A stretch of DNA of 64,000 nt from Leptodactylus fallax (taxonomy: Eukaryota > Chordata > Amphibia > Anura > Leptodactylidae), in the NCBI GenBank assembly GCA_947044405.1, contig CAMRHE010000156.1:4093001-4157000 (forward strand). Direction: 5' to 3'. A program made the position numbers and the translations under genes. Below, one piece after another: positions 12,501 to 24,288 of the stretch. The first letter of the stretch is position 1. Each line of letters starts with the position of its first letter. The notes under the pieces are model-generated. The model did no database searches and was not told where the DNA came from. It saw nothing but the letters and a program-made list of their open reading frames with translations.

Positions 12501-13301
12501 TCCTTTGCCTACCTTATAGCTAACCAAAACCTGCCAGGTTCTGAATGGTTCCATTATTTACAGGTGGTTCACTTTGTCCGCTCCCTCCATGGGTCCCTTA
12601 AAGTGTCACTGCCCACCGCTTTTGAAAAGATTTGCCATGCAGGTACGTCCACTAGGGGCCTTATATCCTCTATTTACCAACTTCTTACCTCACAAACTAC
12701 AGGCTCCCCAGTTACCCATCGCTATATGCTTAAATGGGAGGAGGCGGTGGGTAGACCCATCTCCCAGGAACACTGGCGGATTGTATGGTCTCGGGCCCAG
12801 AAATCATCTCAGTGCATTACATTTCGGGAAGCGCAGTATAAGTTGTTGATGCATTGGTATCATACCCCGGCTCTCCTCCATGCTTTAAACCCATTGGTTC
12901 CCCCATGGTGCTGGCGCTGTGGAGCTGCGGTGGGTACCCTGCACCACATCTTTTGGACGTGCCCTCTCATCCTGGGTTTCTGGAGGGAGGTCAGGACTTT
13001 GACGACTGCTCTCTTTTTGCAAGAGGTCCCTCTTGACCCTCTGGTCTATCTCCTGAACCTTCCCCCCAGGCACCTGAGCAATAAGTCATCCAGGCTTTTC
13101 TTGCACCTTTGTACTGCAGCTAAAATTATCATAGCTAGAAACTGGAAGAAAGTGAGTCCCCCATCTGGTCTTGAACTTGTGGCTAGAGTGAAGGATGTGA
13201 GGAGTCTTGAATGCCTGACCGCGGGCCTAAACAACTCACAGGAGGCCTTTGGGGCTATCTGGGCGCCCTGGGATATGTATTGTACATCACAGGGTCTCTG
13301 A
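9525..13301 (+). pseudogene. L1 copy 2 ORF2 (endonuclease-reverse transcriptase), broken
   Basis: Starts MVRCVTINVKGLGS at 9525. Endonuclease motifs QETHF, YAPNS, GGDFN, RIDYFF and SDHR are all present by about 10290. Reverse-transcriptase motifs follow: LGPDGFTYNYYK (about 10940), DAEKAFDRID (about 11320), TRQGCPLSP (about 11485) and FADDV (about 11618, Asp pair retained). The C-terminal region contains the CWRCG...HHIFWTC cysteine/histidine motif of L1 (about 12910-12965) and ends at 13301. Frame changes fall near 10240, 10790, 11200-11350 (with an in-frame stop at about 11344) and 12040. All key motifs survive, but the protein cannot be made. Confidence 0.88.
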
Positions 13302-13621
13302 TCTCTAGTCCTCTTCTCCCCTCCCCTCCTTTCCTCTGATTCTACCCTTGTCTTCTTAATCCCTTCATCCCTCCCCTCCCTTGTTTACTGTCTAATTTGA
13401 ATGCATATTGCTTAAGGGAGAAGAGGCGGATAGCCTCTACCTACCTCATTGTTTTCTGCTTGTTTGATCTTTTTTTCTCTTTATACCTTGTTAATGAAAA
13501 AATTTTTCAATAAAAATTACAGTTAAATAAAAAAAAAAAAGAACTAGCTATAACATAATATGAGATACTGGTTAAAAACACAGTCGTGAATGTGAATTTA
13601 TATGCTACATGAATGAACTGG

Positions 13622-13799
13622 TAGTTCTTAAATCTTGGCATCATATGAAAGTTGAGAATCCATTTTTCTAGGTGGTATAAAACTGAAGATACAGATATTT
13701 GAAAGGACCATTTCCCCTTTGGTAAATGCTTCATCTCTGAATATTAACAATATAACTGTGTACAGATTTTCCCTAACAGCTCAGTTATAGGGTTGCTAA
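13622..13799 (-). repeat. Right arm of the long palindromic element
   Basis: Inverted counterpart of 7171-7349, beginning TAGTTCTTAAATCTTGG and ending GGTTGCTAA. The outer end beyond 13799 is cut short by the solo LTR that starts at 13818, so any terminal signature on this side is lost. Confidence 0.75.
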
Positions 13800-13817
13800 G
13801 GAGAATATTAAAGCTTG

Positions 13818-14303
13818 TGTGAGAGTGTGAACCTAGAGGGCGCTGGTGTGTGACCCAAAGCCAGGGTTAAAAAGGTCCTCAGCCACACACATAGGTGGGG
13901 CCCAACTCCAGAGGGAGTGTACACAGCAGGAGAGAGCTACTGGAGACCTACAGTGAGCAGATAGACCGTGGAACCAGTTGGAGACAGACAAGGCGGTCTG
14001 TCCCAAGAGGACTGGATTCCAAAGTGGACTTGGTTGAGCTAAGTGTGAGCCAGACTGCTGAGGAGAAGCTTCAGTAAAACTTCTTGCTCCCAGAGGTTAG
14101 TCAGGGCTCAAGTAGTGAGGTAGTGCCCTGTGTGTGGGCTGTTTTTTGTTTTGTTCCTGTTTTTACTCACAAGCTGAATAAAGCCATTTATTTTGGATTA
14201 CCACTGCCTGATATGCTGCTTGTTTGGCACCCAGTACCACCAACACCTCTGTGGAGTCCAGGAGGCTGCCACCTTTGAGGCTAAATTCCCCCCAATTGTC
14301 ACA
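13818..14303 (+). repeat. Solo LTR 1 (486 bp)
   Basis: Begins TGTGAGAGTG and ends AATTGTCACA, giving TGTGA/TCACA inverted tips, and is bracketed by the 4-bp duplication CTTG at 13814-13817 and 14304-14307. AATAAA lies at 14177-14182. There is no internal retroviral region, so it is the product of LTR-LTR recombination. Family (Gypsy or ERV) not determined. Confidence 0.72.
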
Positions 14304-14307
14304 CTTG

Positions 14308-14440
14308 TGAAGGCTCCCAGGCCTGTCTTTCATTAACTTCTATTGCAGGCTACTCTATGTAGCCTGCAATAGAAGTGCCGTTTTTTTGCAATGCATTGAC
14401 ATTGTGGCAGCCAGGAGGGGTGTCAAAAAAAAAAAAAAAA
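14308..14440 (+). repeat. Fragment of dispersed TTAA-type repeat, with perfect hairpin
   Basis: GAAGGCTCCCAGGC matches 35315-35335 and, in related form, 42090-42100, so this is a member of the same dispersed family as the element at 35290-40400. CTTCTATTGCAGGCTAC and its exact reverse complement lie at about 14337-14375 around a 5-base loop. An A-run follows at about 14425-14444. Confidence 0.55.
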
Positions 14441-14729
14441 AAAAGCATTCCTGTCCCTGGTGCTCTTTTGTCCACTGTCCGCTGCCAATAACCAGTCTTG
14501 GGCCAGCCACTTCTTGTTGGGAGTCCTATGCTTCATATGACCACTGAGGCCATTTAGTGGCCTACGGTGGACAACAAGGCGTGGGGACAGGTGAGTATGC
14601 TTTTTCTTTCTAATTTTACACCTCTCTGGCTACCACAGAGTTTGCATCAACTCATGAACAACCTCATTAATATTCCACCCTAATGCCCCACACACTTTAA
14701 TGTCCTCCCACAGGATATTGTCCCTCATC

Positions 14730-15030
14730 ACAGCCCCTACACAATATAATGACACCATCACTGGTCCCTCATACAGTGGCCCCATCACTGGTCCCCATAT
14801 AGAATGGAGGAACCAGAGAAGGGGCAACTGTATGGGGGGGGGACCAGTGAAGAGGACACTATATGGGGGGACCTGTGAAGGGGAAACAATATGCAGGAGC
14901 CCAGTTAAGGGAACACTGTATTGGGGGGACCTGTGAAGGGCCACCATATGAGGAGACCAATGAAAGGGTCAAAGTATGGGGGGACTAGTACAGTAACCTC
15001 TGTATGGTGGACCAGTGAAGGGGCTACAGT
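14730..15030. repeat. Degenerate minisatellite with orientation switch
   Basis: Imperfect units of about 35-40 bp built on GACCAGTGAAGGGG and TATGGGGGGACC run on the plus strand from about 14815 to 15030. Immediately to the left (about 14740-14810) the same motif occurs reversed (CACTGGTCCCCAT). The inverted organisation resembles the array inside the hAT element at 38220-39640. Confidence 0.6.
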
Positions 15031-15074
15031 ATGAATATACAGCAGAATTAACTCATGACTTGCCTGTCTGCTCC

Positions 15075-15166
15075 CTGGTCCCACTCTCTCTGCTTCCTGC
15101 TCTGGGAGCACATAACATCACAACAGTGTACCCAGAGCAGGAATGAGCAGGGAGCAGACAGGTAAG
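15075..15166. repeat. Inverted repeat near a possible hAT end
   Basis: CCTGTCTGCTCCCTG (about 15063) pairs with CAGGGAGCAGACAGG (about 15150), with a second paired block CTGCTCTGGG/CCCAGAGCAG between. About 370 bp further right, 15519-15540 (GTGGGCCAATTCAAACCTG) resembles the right terminus of a hAT element. I could not find a matching left end or 8-bp duplication. Confidence 0.4.
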
Positions 15167-15540
15167 TACTGATACTTACTTCTTAAGCAATGCAGTTTGT
15201 AGACCACAGGTCTAATGTGCCTGCGGCAGGAAGCAGGAACCTTGTAGTAGGGCACCACTTCTACCTGATTCTGCCGACCCAGTTGTTAAAAATATAATTC
15301 ACTTACTGATCATCGTTCCTGCCCTCCTTCACTTCCCCTTCACCCTTCAGGGGGCCCTGCTTGTCAAACATCATATTCCAATGTAATGACATAATGTACG
15401 GCACAAGGGGCCACCTGGAGGCAGGTAAGGTAACAGGTAAGTTAATAGCGGCGTTTTCCGGCTGGTAATGGCCTATTTAAAAAGGTGTGGGGCCCATTGG
15501 GGCATTCTCCGCTATCCTGGTGGGCCAATTCAAACCTGTT

Positions 15541-16078
15541 GAAATTGCATGAATATTTTCATATTTGTAACTAAATTATTTTATCTTGTCCTTTATCAAT
15601 TTACTGTTAACCTAAATAGAAGTTTAACAGCCATAATGTGCCTCTAACTGATGTTTCAGTACCTATTTAGCATTTTAACAAGTATATGGTCTTTTTCTGG
15701 CTGAACTGATGTTTCTGATTCTATCTCCAGAGATTTTGGAATGACAAGTAACTCCATAAGTGATGCTCCAGAATACCAGATGCTATTGTCTGCTATACGT
15801 CACCCAGCTGTCTAAATAAGTTTGACATTATGACACACTAGTGCGAGTAAGTGCTAATCCATTCTCGTATGTCAAACTAGCCCTTGCATGGTTTGCTTTT
15901 TGTATTTTTCTAGGTACTGAGTTTTACATTGTAATTAACCATATCTAACCCAATGAGAACATATTTATGAGAAAAAAGGAATTTTGGGCAAACATACCAA
16001 AATACTGCATGGTAACAGTAGTAGAACTTAAAGTTTTCTGTATTACGGAACATAAATACATACATAAATAAATACATA
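15541..16078. other. No recognised feature
   Basis: AT-rich sequence without a convincing open frame, repeat terminus or RNA signal. Confidence 0.4.
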
Positions 16079-17625
16079 CAGTGGCTTGAAAAAGTATTCA
16101 TATCCCTTGAACTTTTTCACATTTTGTCACCTTACAACAACTTAAATGTATTTTATTGCGATTTTAAGTGATAGACCAACACAAAGTAGCACATAATTGT
16201 GAAGTGGAAAGAAACTGATACGTGGTTTTCAAAATTTTAATCAAATAAAAATCTGAAAAGTGTGACCTGCAAAAGTATTCAGCCCCCTGTACTCTGATAA
16301 CCCTAAATAAAATCCAGTGCAATCAATTGCCTTCAGTCACTTAGTTAACAGAGTCCAGCTGTGTGTAATTTAGTCTCCTTATAAATACACCTGTTCTGTG
16401 AAGGCCTCAGTGGTTTGTTAGAGAACACTAGTGAACAAACAGCATGATGAAGACCAAGGAACTCAGCAGACAGGTCAGAGATAAAGTTGTGGAGAAGTTT
16501 AAAGCAGGGTTAGGTTCTATAAACATATCCCAAGCTTTGAGCATCCCAAGGAGCACTGTTCAATCCATCATCCAAAAATGGAAAAAGCATTCTACAACTG
16601 CAAACCTACCAAGACATGGCCATCCACATAAACTGACAGATCGAGCAAGGAGAGCACTGGTCAGAGAAGCAGCCAAGAGGCTCATGGTAACTTTTGAGGA
16701 GCTGCAGAAATCCACAGCTCAGGTGGGAGAAACTGTCCACAGGACAACTATAAGTTGTGCAATCCCCAAATATTGCCGTTATGGAAGAGGGGCAAAAAGA
16801 AAACCATTGTTGAAAGAAAGACATAAGAAGTGTCATTTGCAGTTTGCCACAGGCCATATAGGGGATACAGCAAACATGTGGAAGAAGGTGCTCTGGCCAG
16901 ATGAGACCAAAGTTGAACTTTTTGGCCTAAATGCAAAGCTCTTTGAGTGGCAGAAAAGTAACACTGCTCATCACCCAGAACACACCATCCTCACTATGAA
17001 ATATGGTAGTGGGGATGCTTTTCTTCAGCAGGGACAAGGAAGCTGGTCAGAGTTGATGGGAAGATGGATGGAGCTAAATACAGGGCCATCCTAGAAGAAA
17101 ACCTGCTGGAGGCTGCAAAAGACTTGAGAATGGGAAGGAGATTCACCTTCCAGCAAGACAATGACCCTAAACATACAGCCAGAACCAAAGTAGAATGGTT
17201 TAGATCAAAGAATATTCATGTGTTAGAATGGCCCAGTCAAAGTCCAGACCTAAATCCCATTGAGCATCTGTGGCAAGACATGAAAATTGCTGTTCACAGA
17301 CACTCTCCATCCAGTCTGGCTTAGCTTGAGCTATGAGCAATGGGCAAAATTCTCAGTCTCTAGATGCACAAAGCTGGTAGAGACATATCCCAAAAGACTT
17401 GCAGCTGTAATTGCAGTGAAAGGTGGCTCTACAAAGTATTCATATAGGGGGGCATACTTTTGTATGTCACACTTTTCAGATTTTTATTTGATTAAAAGTT
17501 TGAAAACCATGTATCATTTTCATTCCACTTCACAATTATGTGCTACTTTGTGTTGGTCTATCACTTAAAATCTCAATAAAATACATTTAGGTTTGTGGTT
17601 CTAAGGTGAGAAAAAGTGAAAAAGT
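16079..17625 (+). mobile_element. Tc1-like transposon A (DD34E), right tip missing
   Basis: Left end CAGTGGCTTG at 16079 directly follows a TA. About 190 bp of the left end reappears inverted at 17450-17625 (shared GATAGACCAACACAAAGTAG and AAATCTGAAAAGTGTGAC), the long inverted-repeat layout of Tc1 elements. The outermost about 30 bp of the right terminus is absent or diverged, so no flanking TA can be assigned. The transposase reads on the plus strand. Confidence 0.87.
16444..17445 (+). pseudogene. Tc1-like transposase (element A), frameshifted
   Basis: DDE transposase for cut-and-paste movement. ATG at 16444 gives MMKTKELSRQVRDKVVEKF, followed by paired helix-turn-helix DNA-binding motifs (about residues 5-110). 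The catalytic signature is DETKVELF (first Asp), QQDNDPKH (second) and NPIEHLW (Glu), with 34 residues between the second Asp and Glu. A deletion removed the usual GGGSIMVW stretch (about 17005-17025), with a frame change near 17060. Another break near 17320 precedes the C-terminal RLAAVIAVKGGSTKY. Not functional. Confidence 0.88.
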
Positions 17626-19056
17626 AATGTAGCGGAATTCAGAACAAATTTTGCTAAAAATATCTCAAAATTTTCTAGAAGGGCATTGTACAGTCAAACA
17701 ATGCTCAAGTACATCAATAGCAGACAAAAGGTGTGTGCTTAATATCTCTGATAATTTATATCACATTCATTATTGTATGTGTAACCAAATGGTACTTTAT
17801 GCCATTTGGTTAATTTTCTACTCATGCATTCTACAACATATTTGATACCTGCCCCTCTTAAAAGAATTTTAAAAGGTGCCTCTTACATATCAATGGAGAA
17901 AATATACATAACATACAGTATCTTTTTTATTATTTTCAACTTTATTATTCAGTCTTATTTTATTCAGCTCTTATGTACTCCAGTCCAAAAGATATTGTCT
18001 GTTGGCTATTATCCAGCTCAGTTCCAAATTTAGAAACCAAAATATACCAATGTAGCTTTAGCTAATTTGATCCCTAGTGTGCAATCCATTGTTTACTGCA
18101 ATGCAGAACTTGGAATGTACAAAGAATATATTTGTCTTTATAGCTCTAAAAACCGCAGTAGCAGATTTCTAGCTTAAGATTCATTTAAGAACCAGTTCAT
18201 ATGGGAATTGGTTGTAAATGTCATCTTACTTAACAAATATACACAAGGTTTTATGTGGGTATTCATTTTTATATATTAAAAACTTTGTTGCAAAATTTTA
18301 AAAAGTCTTGGTTTACAAATTGCTAAGGGTCAGGGCAGAAGGCCAAGGACCATAATGCAAGGAAGAATAGCAATTGTATCCTGGAATTCAGCATAACCTG
18401 AAAAATTCATTGCACTAGGTACTTGAGATAGTCAGTAAAAATTTATATAGTGTGCCTATGGTTAGTTGCCTTGCATTTCTCTTTCAAGGAGTCTCTAGTG
18501 ATTTAAGGTTTAAGGTTTTTCATTTCAAATAATTAATATAAAACTCAAGTACACAGCAATACTTAATATAAAACTCAAGTACACAGCAATACTTATAGGC
18601 TTTGGATGCTTTTGCAACACAAATAAAAATGTGAGTTCTCTTGATTATACTTGCTCTCAGAGATGTTATCTCCCGCTAATTGCAGTTTGCTGATAAAGGT
18701 TTAGACAGTGTTACATCTTTCTATGTAAGCACAAAAATAACATTGAGTTTACTGCAAGTTCATTGTAAGTTCTGGCAGAATGTATATATTTTTTTCTCTC
18801 CAGACCTGTGTAATGTAAAATACATTAACTGTGCATATTATTTGATCTGCATTAATATATATTTCTAGTAATCACAATAAATAATCTCTCATGGTAATAG
18901 CAATATCTATATCTACTGAGGTACGTCATAATGTCTGGTCCATCAAACAGTGAAAGCCCACCCACCAGCTTGTTGAAGAATGCAGAAAATGAGAAGAAGA
19001 GACAGCAGGCAAACAGATGAAAGAGGAAGAGGGGAAAACCCCTTTAATGTGTCTCT
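17626..19056. other. No gene; one short tandem duplication
   Basis: AT-rich, no supported coding sequence. A 30-bp unit (starting TTAATATAAAACTCAAG) occurs twice in tandem at 18532-18591. A small hairpin CCAAATGG/CCATTTGG lies at about 17786-17811. Nothing else recognised. Confidence 0.45.
18532..18591. repeat. Perfect 30-bp tandem duplication
   Basis: Two adjacent copies of a 30-bp unit containing AAACTCAAGTACACAGCAAT, identical by eye, suggesting a recent replication slippage event. Confidence 0.8.
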
Positions 19057-19060
19057 TTAA

Positions 19061-19870
19061 CCCCTTAATGACCATAGATGTAATAGTACATCCTGGCCGC
19101 GTGGGCCTTAAAGCAAATTTATGTACTATTACTTCCCTGGCCAGCTCCCTGCTCACTATCTGAGCGGGCAGCATCGGGAACAGGTGTTAGCTGTAACTGA
19201 CAGCTAACACTCGCTCCATTAACCCCCAGTCAGAGCTGAGCTACGATCGTGGGTTTTAACCGACGTGGGTTCCGACATATAACTGACCCCCATCGGCACC
19301 CCCCGCGGTGAGATTGTGAGGTGCCGTTATTTATTTTCTGCAGCCAGTAACACAAGGCTGCTAAGAGACCTCAGTACGTGGTCGATCCTGCCAAGATGGG
19401 AGGAAGTCAACCTATACGTCTGCGTAGACTGCCTCTATACACTGCAATACATGTGTATACACCTCTATTGCCGTGTATAATACTGATATACAGGTCCCCT
19501 AGCGGACATCATTAAACAGTAAAAAAAGATGAAAAAAATAAAGTGTATGAAAAAAAAATTGGGGTGGAGAGAATATTATCATCTTTACTACTGGCAATAT
19601 TTGCGATGCAACAGTGAAGGAGACCTTTGCTTTACGTCGATACACATTGGGAACTTCAGTTTTATTTTATATTTATAATAAAAGTTATGTTTTATACATT
19701 ACTATATTGGGACCCATTTTTTTATGTGATCCATAGTTCTTGAGTTGAGGGCAATCCCAATTTACCCTTTGTGATTATTAATTTATTACAAAGCCCCAAA
19801 ATGCCCCTTTCCTATATAAAATGAATTATCTAAAAGTAAACCCTAAAAGTTAATAAAACAATACATATTT
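19061..19870 (+). mobile_element. TTAA-flanked non-autonomous element, copy 1, left part
   Basis: TTAA at 19057-19060 followed by CCCCTTAATGACC, similar to the left end of copy 2 at 56570 (CCCCTTAGCGACC). Shared internal sequence includes GTGTTAGCTGTAACTGACAG and the run up to ACAATACATATTT. L1 copy 3 inserted at that last motif; the element resumes at 24289. The C-rich/G-rich tips next to TTAA suggest a piggyBac-type mover. No coding sequence. Confidence 0.75.
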
Positions 19871-19879
19871 ACTATCTAC

Positions 19880-22800
19880 TTCCATAAAAGTCTTTCGGTC
19901 AAGGTCTTGGATTCCCAGGTGGACCAGGATGCCAGATTCCTTTTTCTGAATTGTGACACATATGGTACAATATACACTATAGCTAACTTATATTCCCCCA
20001 ACTTCAATCAGGTCCTCTTCCTTGTATCTACATTGCACGCCCTTCAAGCTTTCGTCCAAGGTTGCCTCATCCTATGCGGCGACTTCAACCTCGCCTTGAA
20101 CCCACTTCTTGATACATCTTCCGGTAAATCACAGGTCCCATACAGTGCCTTAAACAAAATCCGTAAACTTATCCACTAGATGCTGTTGTGTGATGCTTGG
20201 CGTCTTCTCCATCCTCTAGAGACTTTACTTTTTATTCACACCTGCATAATTCCTACAGCAGAATAGACTATGTCTTCTCTCACTCGCTACTGCCCCAGGT
20301 CTCTGAGGCCAAGATAGGTTAAGCCTTTCTCTCTGACTATTCTCCCGTCTCCTGTTCCCTCAAGCTCCTCCCTCCCAGATCACGCTCGTCCTCTTGGAGG
20401 CTGAATGAATCGCTGCTGCTTGATGCTCAATGCTTGGCTGATCTCAAACCAACTGTCTCCAATTTTGTGAGGGATCACTCTAACGACACAACTGCTCCCC
20501 GTATACAATGGGAAGCTCTTAAATGTGTCCTTCGAGGGGTCTTAATGAAACATGGTGCTAGACTCAAGAGGGATGCAAGACTGAAATTTAGCTCTCTTCT
20601 ACAAGACTTAGTTACCTTAGAGGTGCAGCATAAACAATCTCACCAGACACCCGCTTTCCTCCCTCTTTCCTCCAAGCCCATATTTCGGTAATACCCAAGG
20701 AGGGCAAAGACCCTCTACTCTGCTCTAGTTATAGGCCTATATCCCCCATCAATACCGATGTGAAGCTCTATGCTAAACATATTGTTTAGCACAGACTGGG
20801 TAAGCATATGGAGAACTTTGTGCATTTAGACCAAGTGAGATTCATACCCCATAGGGAGGCTCGGCATAATACCTTGAAGGCCTTTTCTGCGATCCATCAT
20901 GTGCAAAGCTCATACATCCCAATGATGCTGCTATCGCTGGACACGTAGAAGGCCTTCAACAGGGTTGACTGGAAGTTTTTGGAGACCACTCTTGCCCAAA
21001 TAGGACTAGGCCCTACCATGATCACTTGGATCCAAGCCCTGTGTGATGATTCTGCTTAAATATGGCTATAACTCAGATGTATTTTGATCTCTGGGGATAG
21101 TATCTCCCTTCTTACCTGCATTTACTCATAAGGTACGCAGCTATAATCCCAGGTGTATATTGGCAATAGTGGCCAGGCTGGAACAATAGGGCTTTGTATC
21201 CATCCCAGCAGGGCTCCATTGTATTCATACACAGCCCTGAATGATCAAAGAAACATGCATTGTCCAGTCTGCACTGTAGATCAGATATGGCTGATAACAT
21301 TGTATCATTCCACTTGGTCTCAGCTCTTTGCAAAGAATCTGGACTTGAGTGCATTATTCAATCAGACTTGCTGCCGCCGATGACCTCATTCTGGGAGGTG
21401 GCATAAAGGGTATAAAAGATGAGGTAAGAGGTCTGTGGGAGGAGATGATGCTATGGAGATTATGCTATGGAGATTGGGCAGAGACTATGACTGAGAGACT
21501 GTGATGAGAGCATGCAGGCTGGATTATTGTATTAATGCTACATGCCAAGAAGCCTCCACTGGTGAACTCCACATGCTATGTGTGAGTGTTGGACTATAGA
21601 GCCACATCCAGGAGATGTGTGGTAAAGTAATTATTTCAATGTTATTCCCTTTTTATTTTTATTGTACTGTATATTGTAACTAGTAACTGTTAATGCTTGC
21701 ATACATCTGCATATCTGTTCTGAACTGCATGTGTTAGATGTTAATACCGATCCATTTAGGGGTTAATAAATATATAAAATTTAGAAAGCTTGTCTTGTAT
21801 TTATCTTGTGAACCCGACACTCACTGGCGGTGAGTGTGGTTTTTATATGAAAGAAGACTCAGGAGTGGCCACAGCGGTGTTGGCGCACTGAGGATCTTTC
21901 ACACCCTGTATAACTCACCACAAACACAAGTATGTGTCAATGGCACTCTCTCCTCCCCGCTCACCATCCATAGTGGCACTCGACAGGGTTGTCCTCTCTC
22001 CCCTATGCTATATGCCCTTGTCATGGAGCACCTCCTCATGGCTATTCGCCGCAACCCAAATATTCCGGGGCTCCGTGTTCGTGACCTCCATTTCAAAATC
22101 TCAGTGTTCGAGGACGATGTCTTACTCTTTATCACCCAGCCAGTTACCTCTCTCCCATCTCTCCTGCACGAAAGTAACTACAAAGCTAATTTATCCAAAA
22201 GTACAGACCTAAATGTTTCCCTCCTGGCATCTCTGGTCCAAACTCTCTGATCCTCCTTTCCCTTTTCTTGATCTCCCAGAGTGATTAAGTATTTGGGAGT
22301 ATATCTGCCTAGTGACTTAGCGACCACTTATTTGCAGAATTTTCTGCCTCTTCTGCGTACTATCCAAGCAGATCTTGGTCGCTAGGACACCAGGGGATTC
22401 TCTTAGCTAGGCCGCATCAACTTGCTGAAGATGAACATACTCCCCAGGCTCTTATACCTTTTTCAAACTATCCCCATTGCTATGCCCAAAGCCTTCTTTA
22501 CCACATTCAGAAGACATTCAATAAATTTATCTGGACCTCGAAGCCTCCACGCGTCGTGAAGCGCACTCTTATTAAGCTCAGAGAGAGGGATTGGCCATCC
22601 TGGGTTGCCTTGATTACCTGGCTGTGACCATGGTTCGTATCCTTGACTGGCACCATGCCGCCCACTCAAAGCTCTGGGTTGCCCTAGAGAGGTCTCTGAG
22701 CCCGCTCCCTCTCTCCGCCCTGCCCTGGCTCCATAGACGCCTCTGGTCGGATAGCACTACCAAATCTCTTCCGTTTGTTGCTTGACATGTGCTTAGGGCC

Positions 22801-23765
22801 TGTCGACTCTACAGCGCTGTCAGACCTCTGTTCAAAAATGATGGCCCTATGACTCCTATCTCTATCTCTATCTCTTCCCCACTGCCCTGCCTTTCTCTCT
22901 CGCACCCCAGGTTTGCCGCTACTCCACTTTCATCAGGTGCTCTCGGCATCAACTTTCCTACCTCTCTGAGACCTGCTTCCTTTAGCTGCCATGAGCGCCG
23001 CCTCCCATGGGCAGTACACTCAACTTTACACCTCCATTAAGAAATCACCCGATCTGCATAGGGTGCTGTTACCATTCGAGTGTCTCTGCCTCTCCTCAGT
23101 GGCTCCATCGCATGCCATCTCGCTGGTCTATAACATGTTACTGGAAGAGTCTGCCGACCAACTACTGCTCTACATGGGGAGTTGGGAGAGGAAGTTGGGG
23201 GTTTTGTTCCCACCAGATGTGTGGTCCTATGCCTTATCGGGTGTGCCACAAGTTTTCCATTTCCTGCAAGGCGCAGGAAATTAAATTATAAGATTCTCTC
23301 ATGCTGGTACAGAGTACCCTCTGTCCTCCATAAAATCTATTCCTCCACCTCGGATCGATGTTGGAGATGCAATATTGATCGGGGTATGATGGCGCACATC
23401 TGGTGGGAATGTTCTCTGTTGCACCCATTCTGGATGGAGGTGAGACGCATAATTCGGATGGTGACCGGTATCGCTCTGGAAGATGATCCTGCCCCTCATC
23501 TCCTTTCCATATTTCCCAGGAAGTTTAAGAGACATACCCGAAGGCTACTTGGCTTTATGCTAGTTGCTGCTCGAACGGTCATTCCCAGATTGTGGAAATC
23601 ATTGTCCCCTCCTTCTCTGGCATCCTGGCTGCAGGAACTACTCCACATTCACAGTATGGAAAACCTGCTTGCTGAACTGAAACATGATGTTAGAGCCCAC
23701 CAACAGACTTGGCTCCTCTGGATAGTTTCTACTACTCTCCTGACTTTCAGTCTGCCTTTGTCCCC
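19880..23765 (+). pseudogene. L1 copy 3 ORF2, 5' truncated and interrupted
   Basis: Partial endonuclease (LILCGDFNLALNP at about 20070), then fragments of reverse transcriptase before and after the solo LTR: HREARHNTLKAFSAIHH (about 20850) and TRQGCPLSPMLYAL (about 21983). The catalytic motif reads FEDDVLLF (about 22108) where the family has FADDV, so Ala is replaced by Glu next to the Asp pair. The C-terminal frame 23182-23778 retains CWRCNIDRGMMAHIWWEC, the L1 cysteine-histidine motif. Many stops and frame changes. Confidence 0.82.
21042..21903 (+). repeat. Solo LTR 2 (862 bp) inside L1 copy 3
   Basis: Starts TGTGATGATTCTG and ends GATCTTTCACA with TGTGA/TCACA tips, bracketed by CCCTG at 21037-21041 and 21904-21908. 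A TATA-like GGTATAAAAG lies at about 21408 and AATAAA at about 21766. L1 coding resumes across the joint. It shares terminal pentamers with solo LTR 1 but differs in length and body, so a different family or subfamily. Confidence 0.78.
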
Positions 23766-24288
23766 CCATCCCTCATGATACCCTCAGCAATTCTTCCTTT
23801 CCTCCCTCCCATGCTTTCATTGTACCCTCTGCTTCTTACTCAAGCTGACTATTTCCTATACTCCCATTCTCCAGCAGCTTCCTGGATTCTAGGGCGGGTG
23901 GTTAAGCCTCTTTCCTCCTTTTTCCCTTATTTCTAGTTACACACTGTAAGGGAATTGCTAGAGGTGCAATTCCCCAGTACCTGCTGGTGAACCTTGGGGG
24001 GAGGGGCACGACAAGACAGTGAGCCCTAAAGCTGAACCCCTCCACTGGCCCTGTCTACTTGACTGAACTGTCCTAGGCAACAGCCGGCAACTGGTCATCA
24101 GTCCCTTCTTGATATAAGTGATGACACAGAATGCAGACAGGACAAACAACAACAAAATGGAGTTCAGCTAGCCAAGGGTCGTTAACAGTCGAGCAATGTA
24201 GTACAGAATCAAAATCCAAGAGAATAGTCACATGTAATTAAAACTTTAATAAAATCTTTAATGGAAAAAAAAACAAACAAATAAAAAC

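Larger units (their letters stand above)
7356..13538 (+). mobile_element. Full-length L1-type retrotransposon (L1 copy 2)
   Basis: Complete 6.18-kb LINE bounded by the 14-bp target duplication AAGAACTAGCTATA at 7342-7355 and 13539-13552 (its first two A's merge with the poly(A) tail). It starts GGGGGCGTGGCCTGG, has ORF1 from 7455, an inter-ORF region with a T-run, ORF2 from 9525 to 13301, a 3' UTR, an AATAAA and a poly(A) tail at about 13529-13540. It landed within the loop of the palindromic element. Frameshifts in both ORFs show it is inactive. Confidence 0.95.
19871..24288 (+). mobile_element. 5'-truncated L1 (L1 copy 3) with poly(A)-like tail
   Basis: Bounded by the 13-bp duplication ACAATACATATTT at 19858-19870 and 24289-24301. 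It starts inside the endonuclease region, runs through reverse transcriptase and C-terminal domain to about 23765, then a pyrimidine-rich 3' UTR and an A-rich tail (24264-24288). A solo LTR interrupts it at 21042-21903. Positions 23946-24240, with a GGGAATTGCT/TGCAATTCCC inverted repeat, do not resemble the other L1 3' UTRs here and may be a further insertion. Closest relative in the window is L1 copy 1. Confidence 0.85.

Noticed and set aside
13818..21903. Solo LTRs 1 and 2 as the two LTRs of one retrotransposon
   Set aside because: Bodies and lengths differ, each has its own target duplication, and the DNA between holds unrelated elements.
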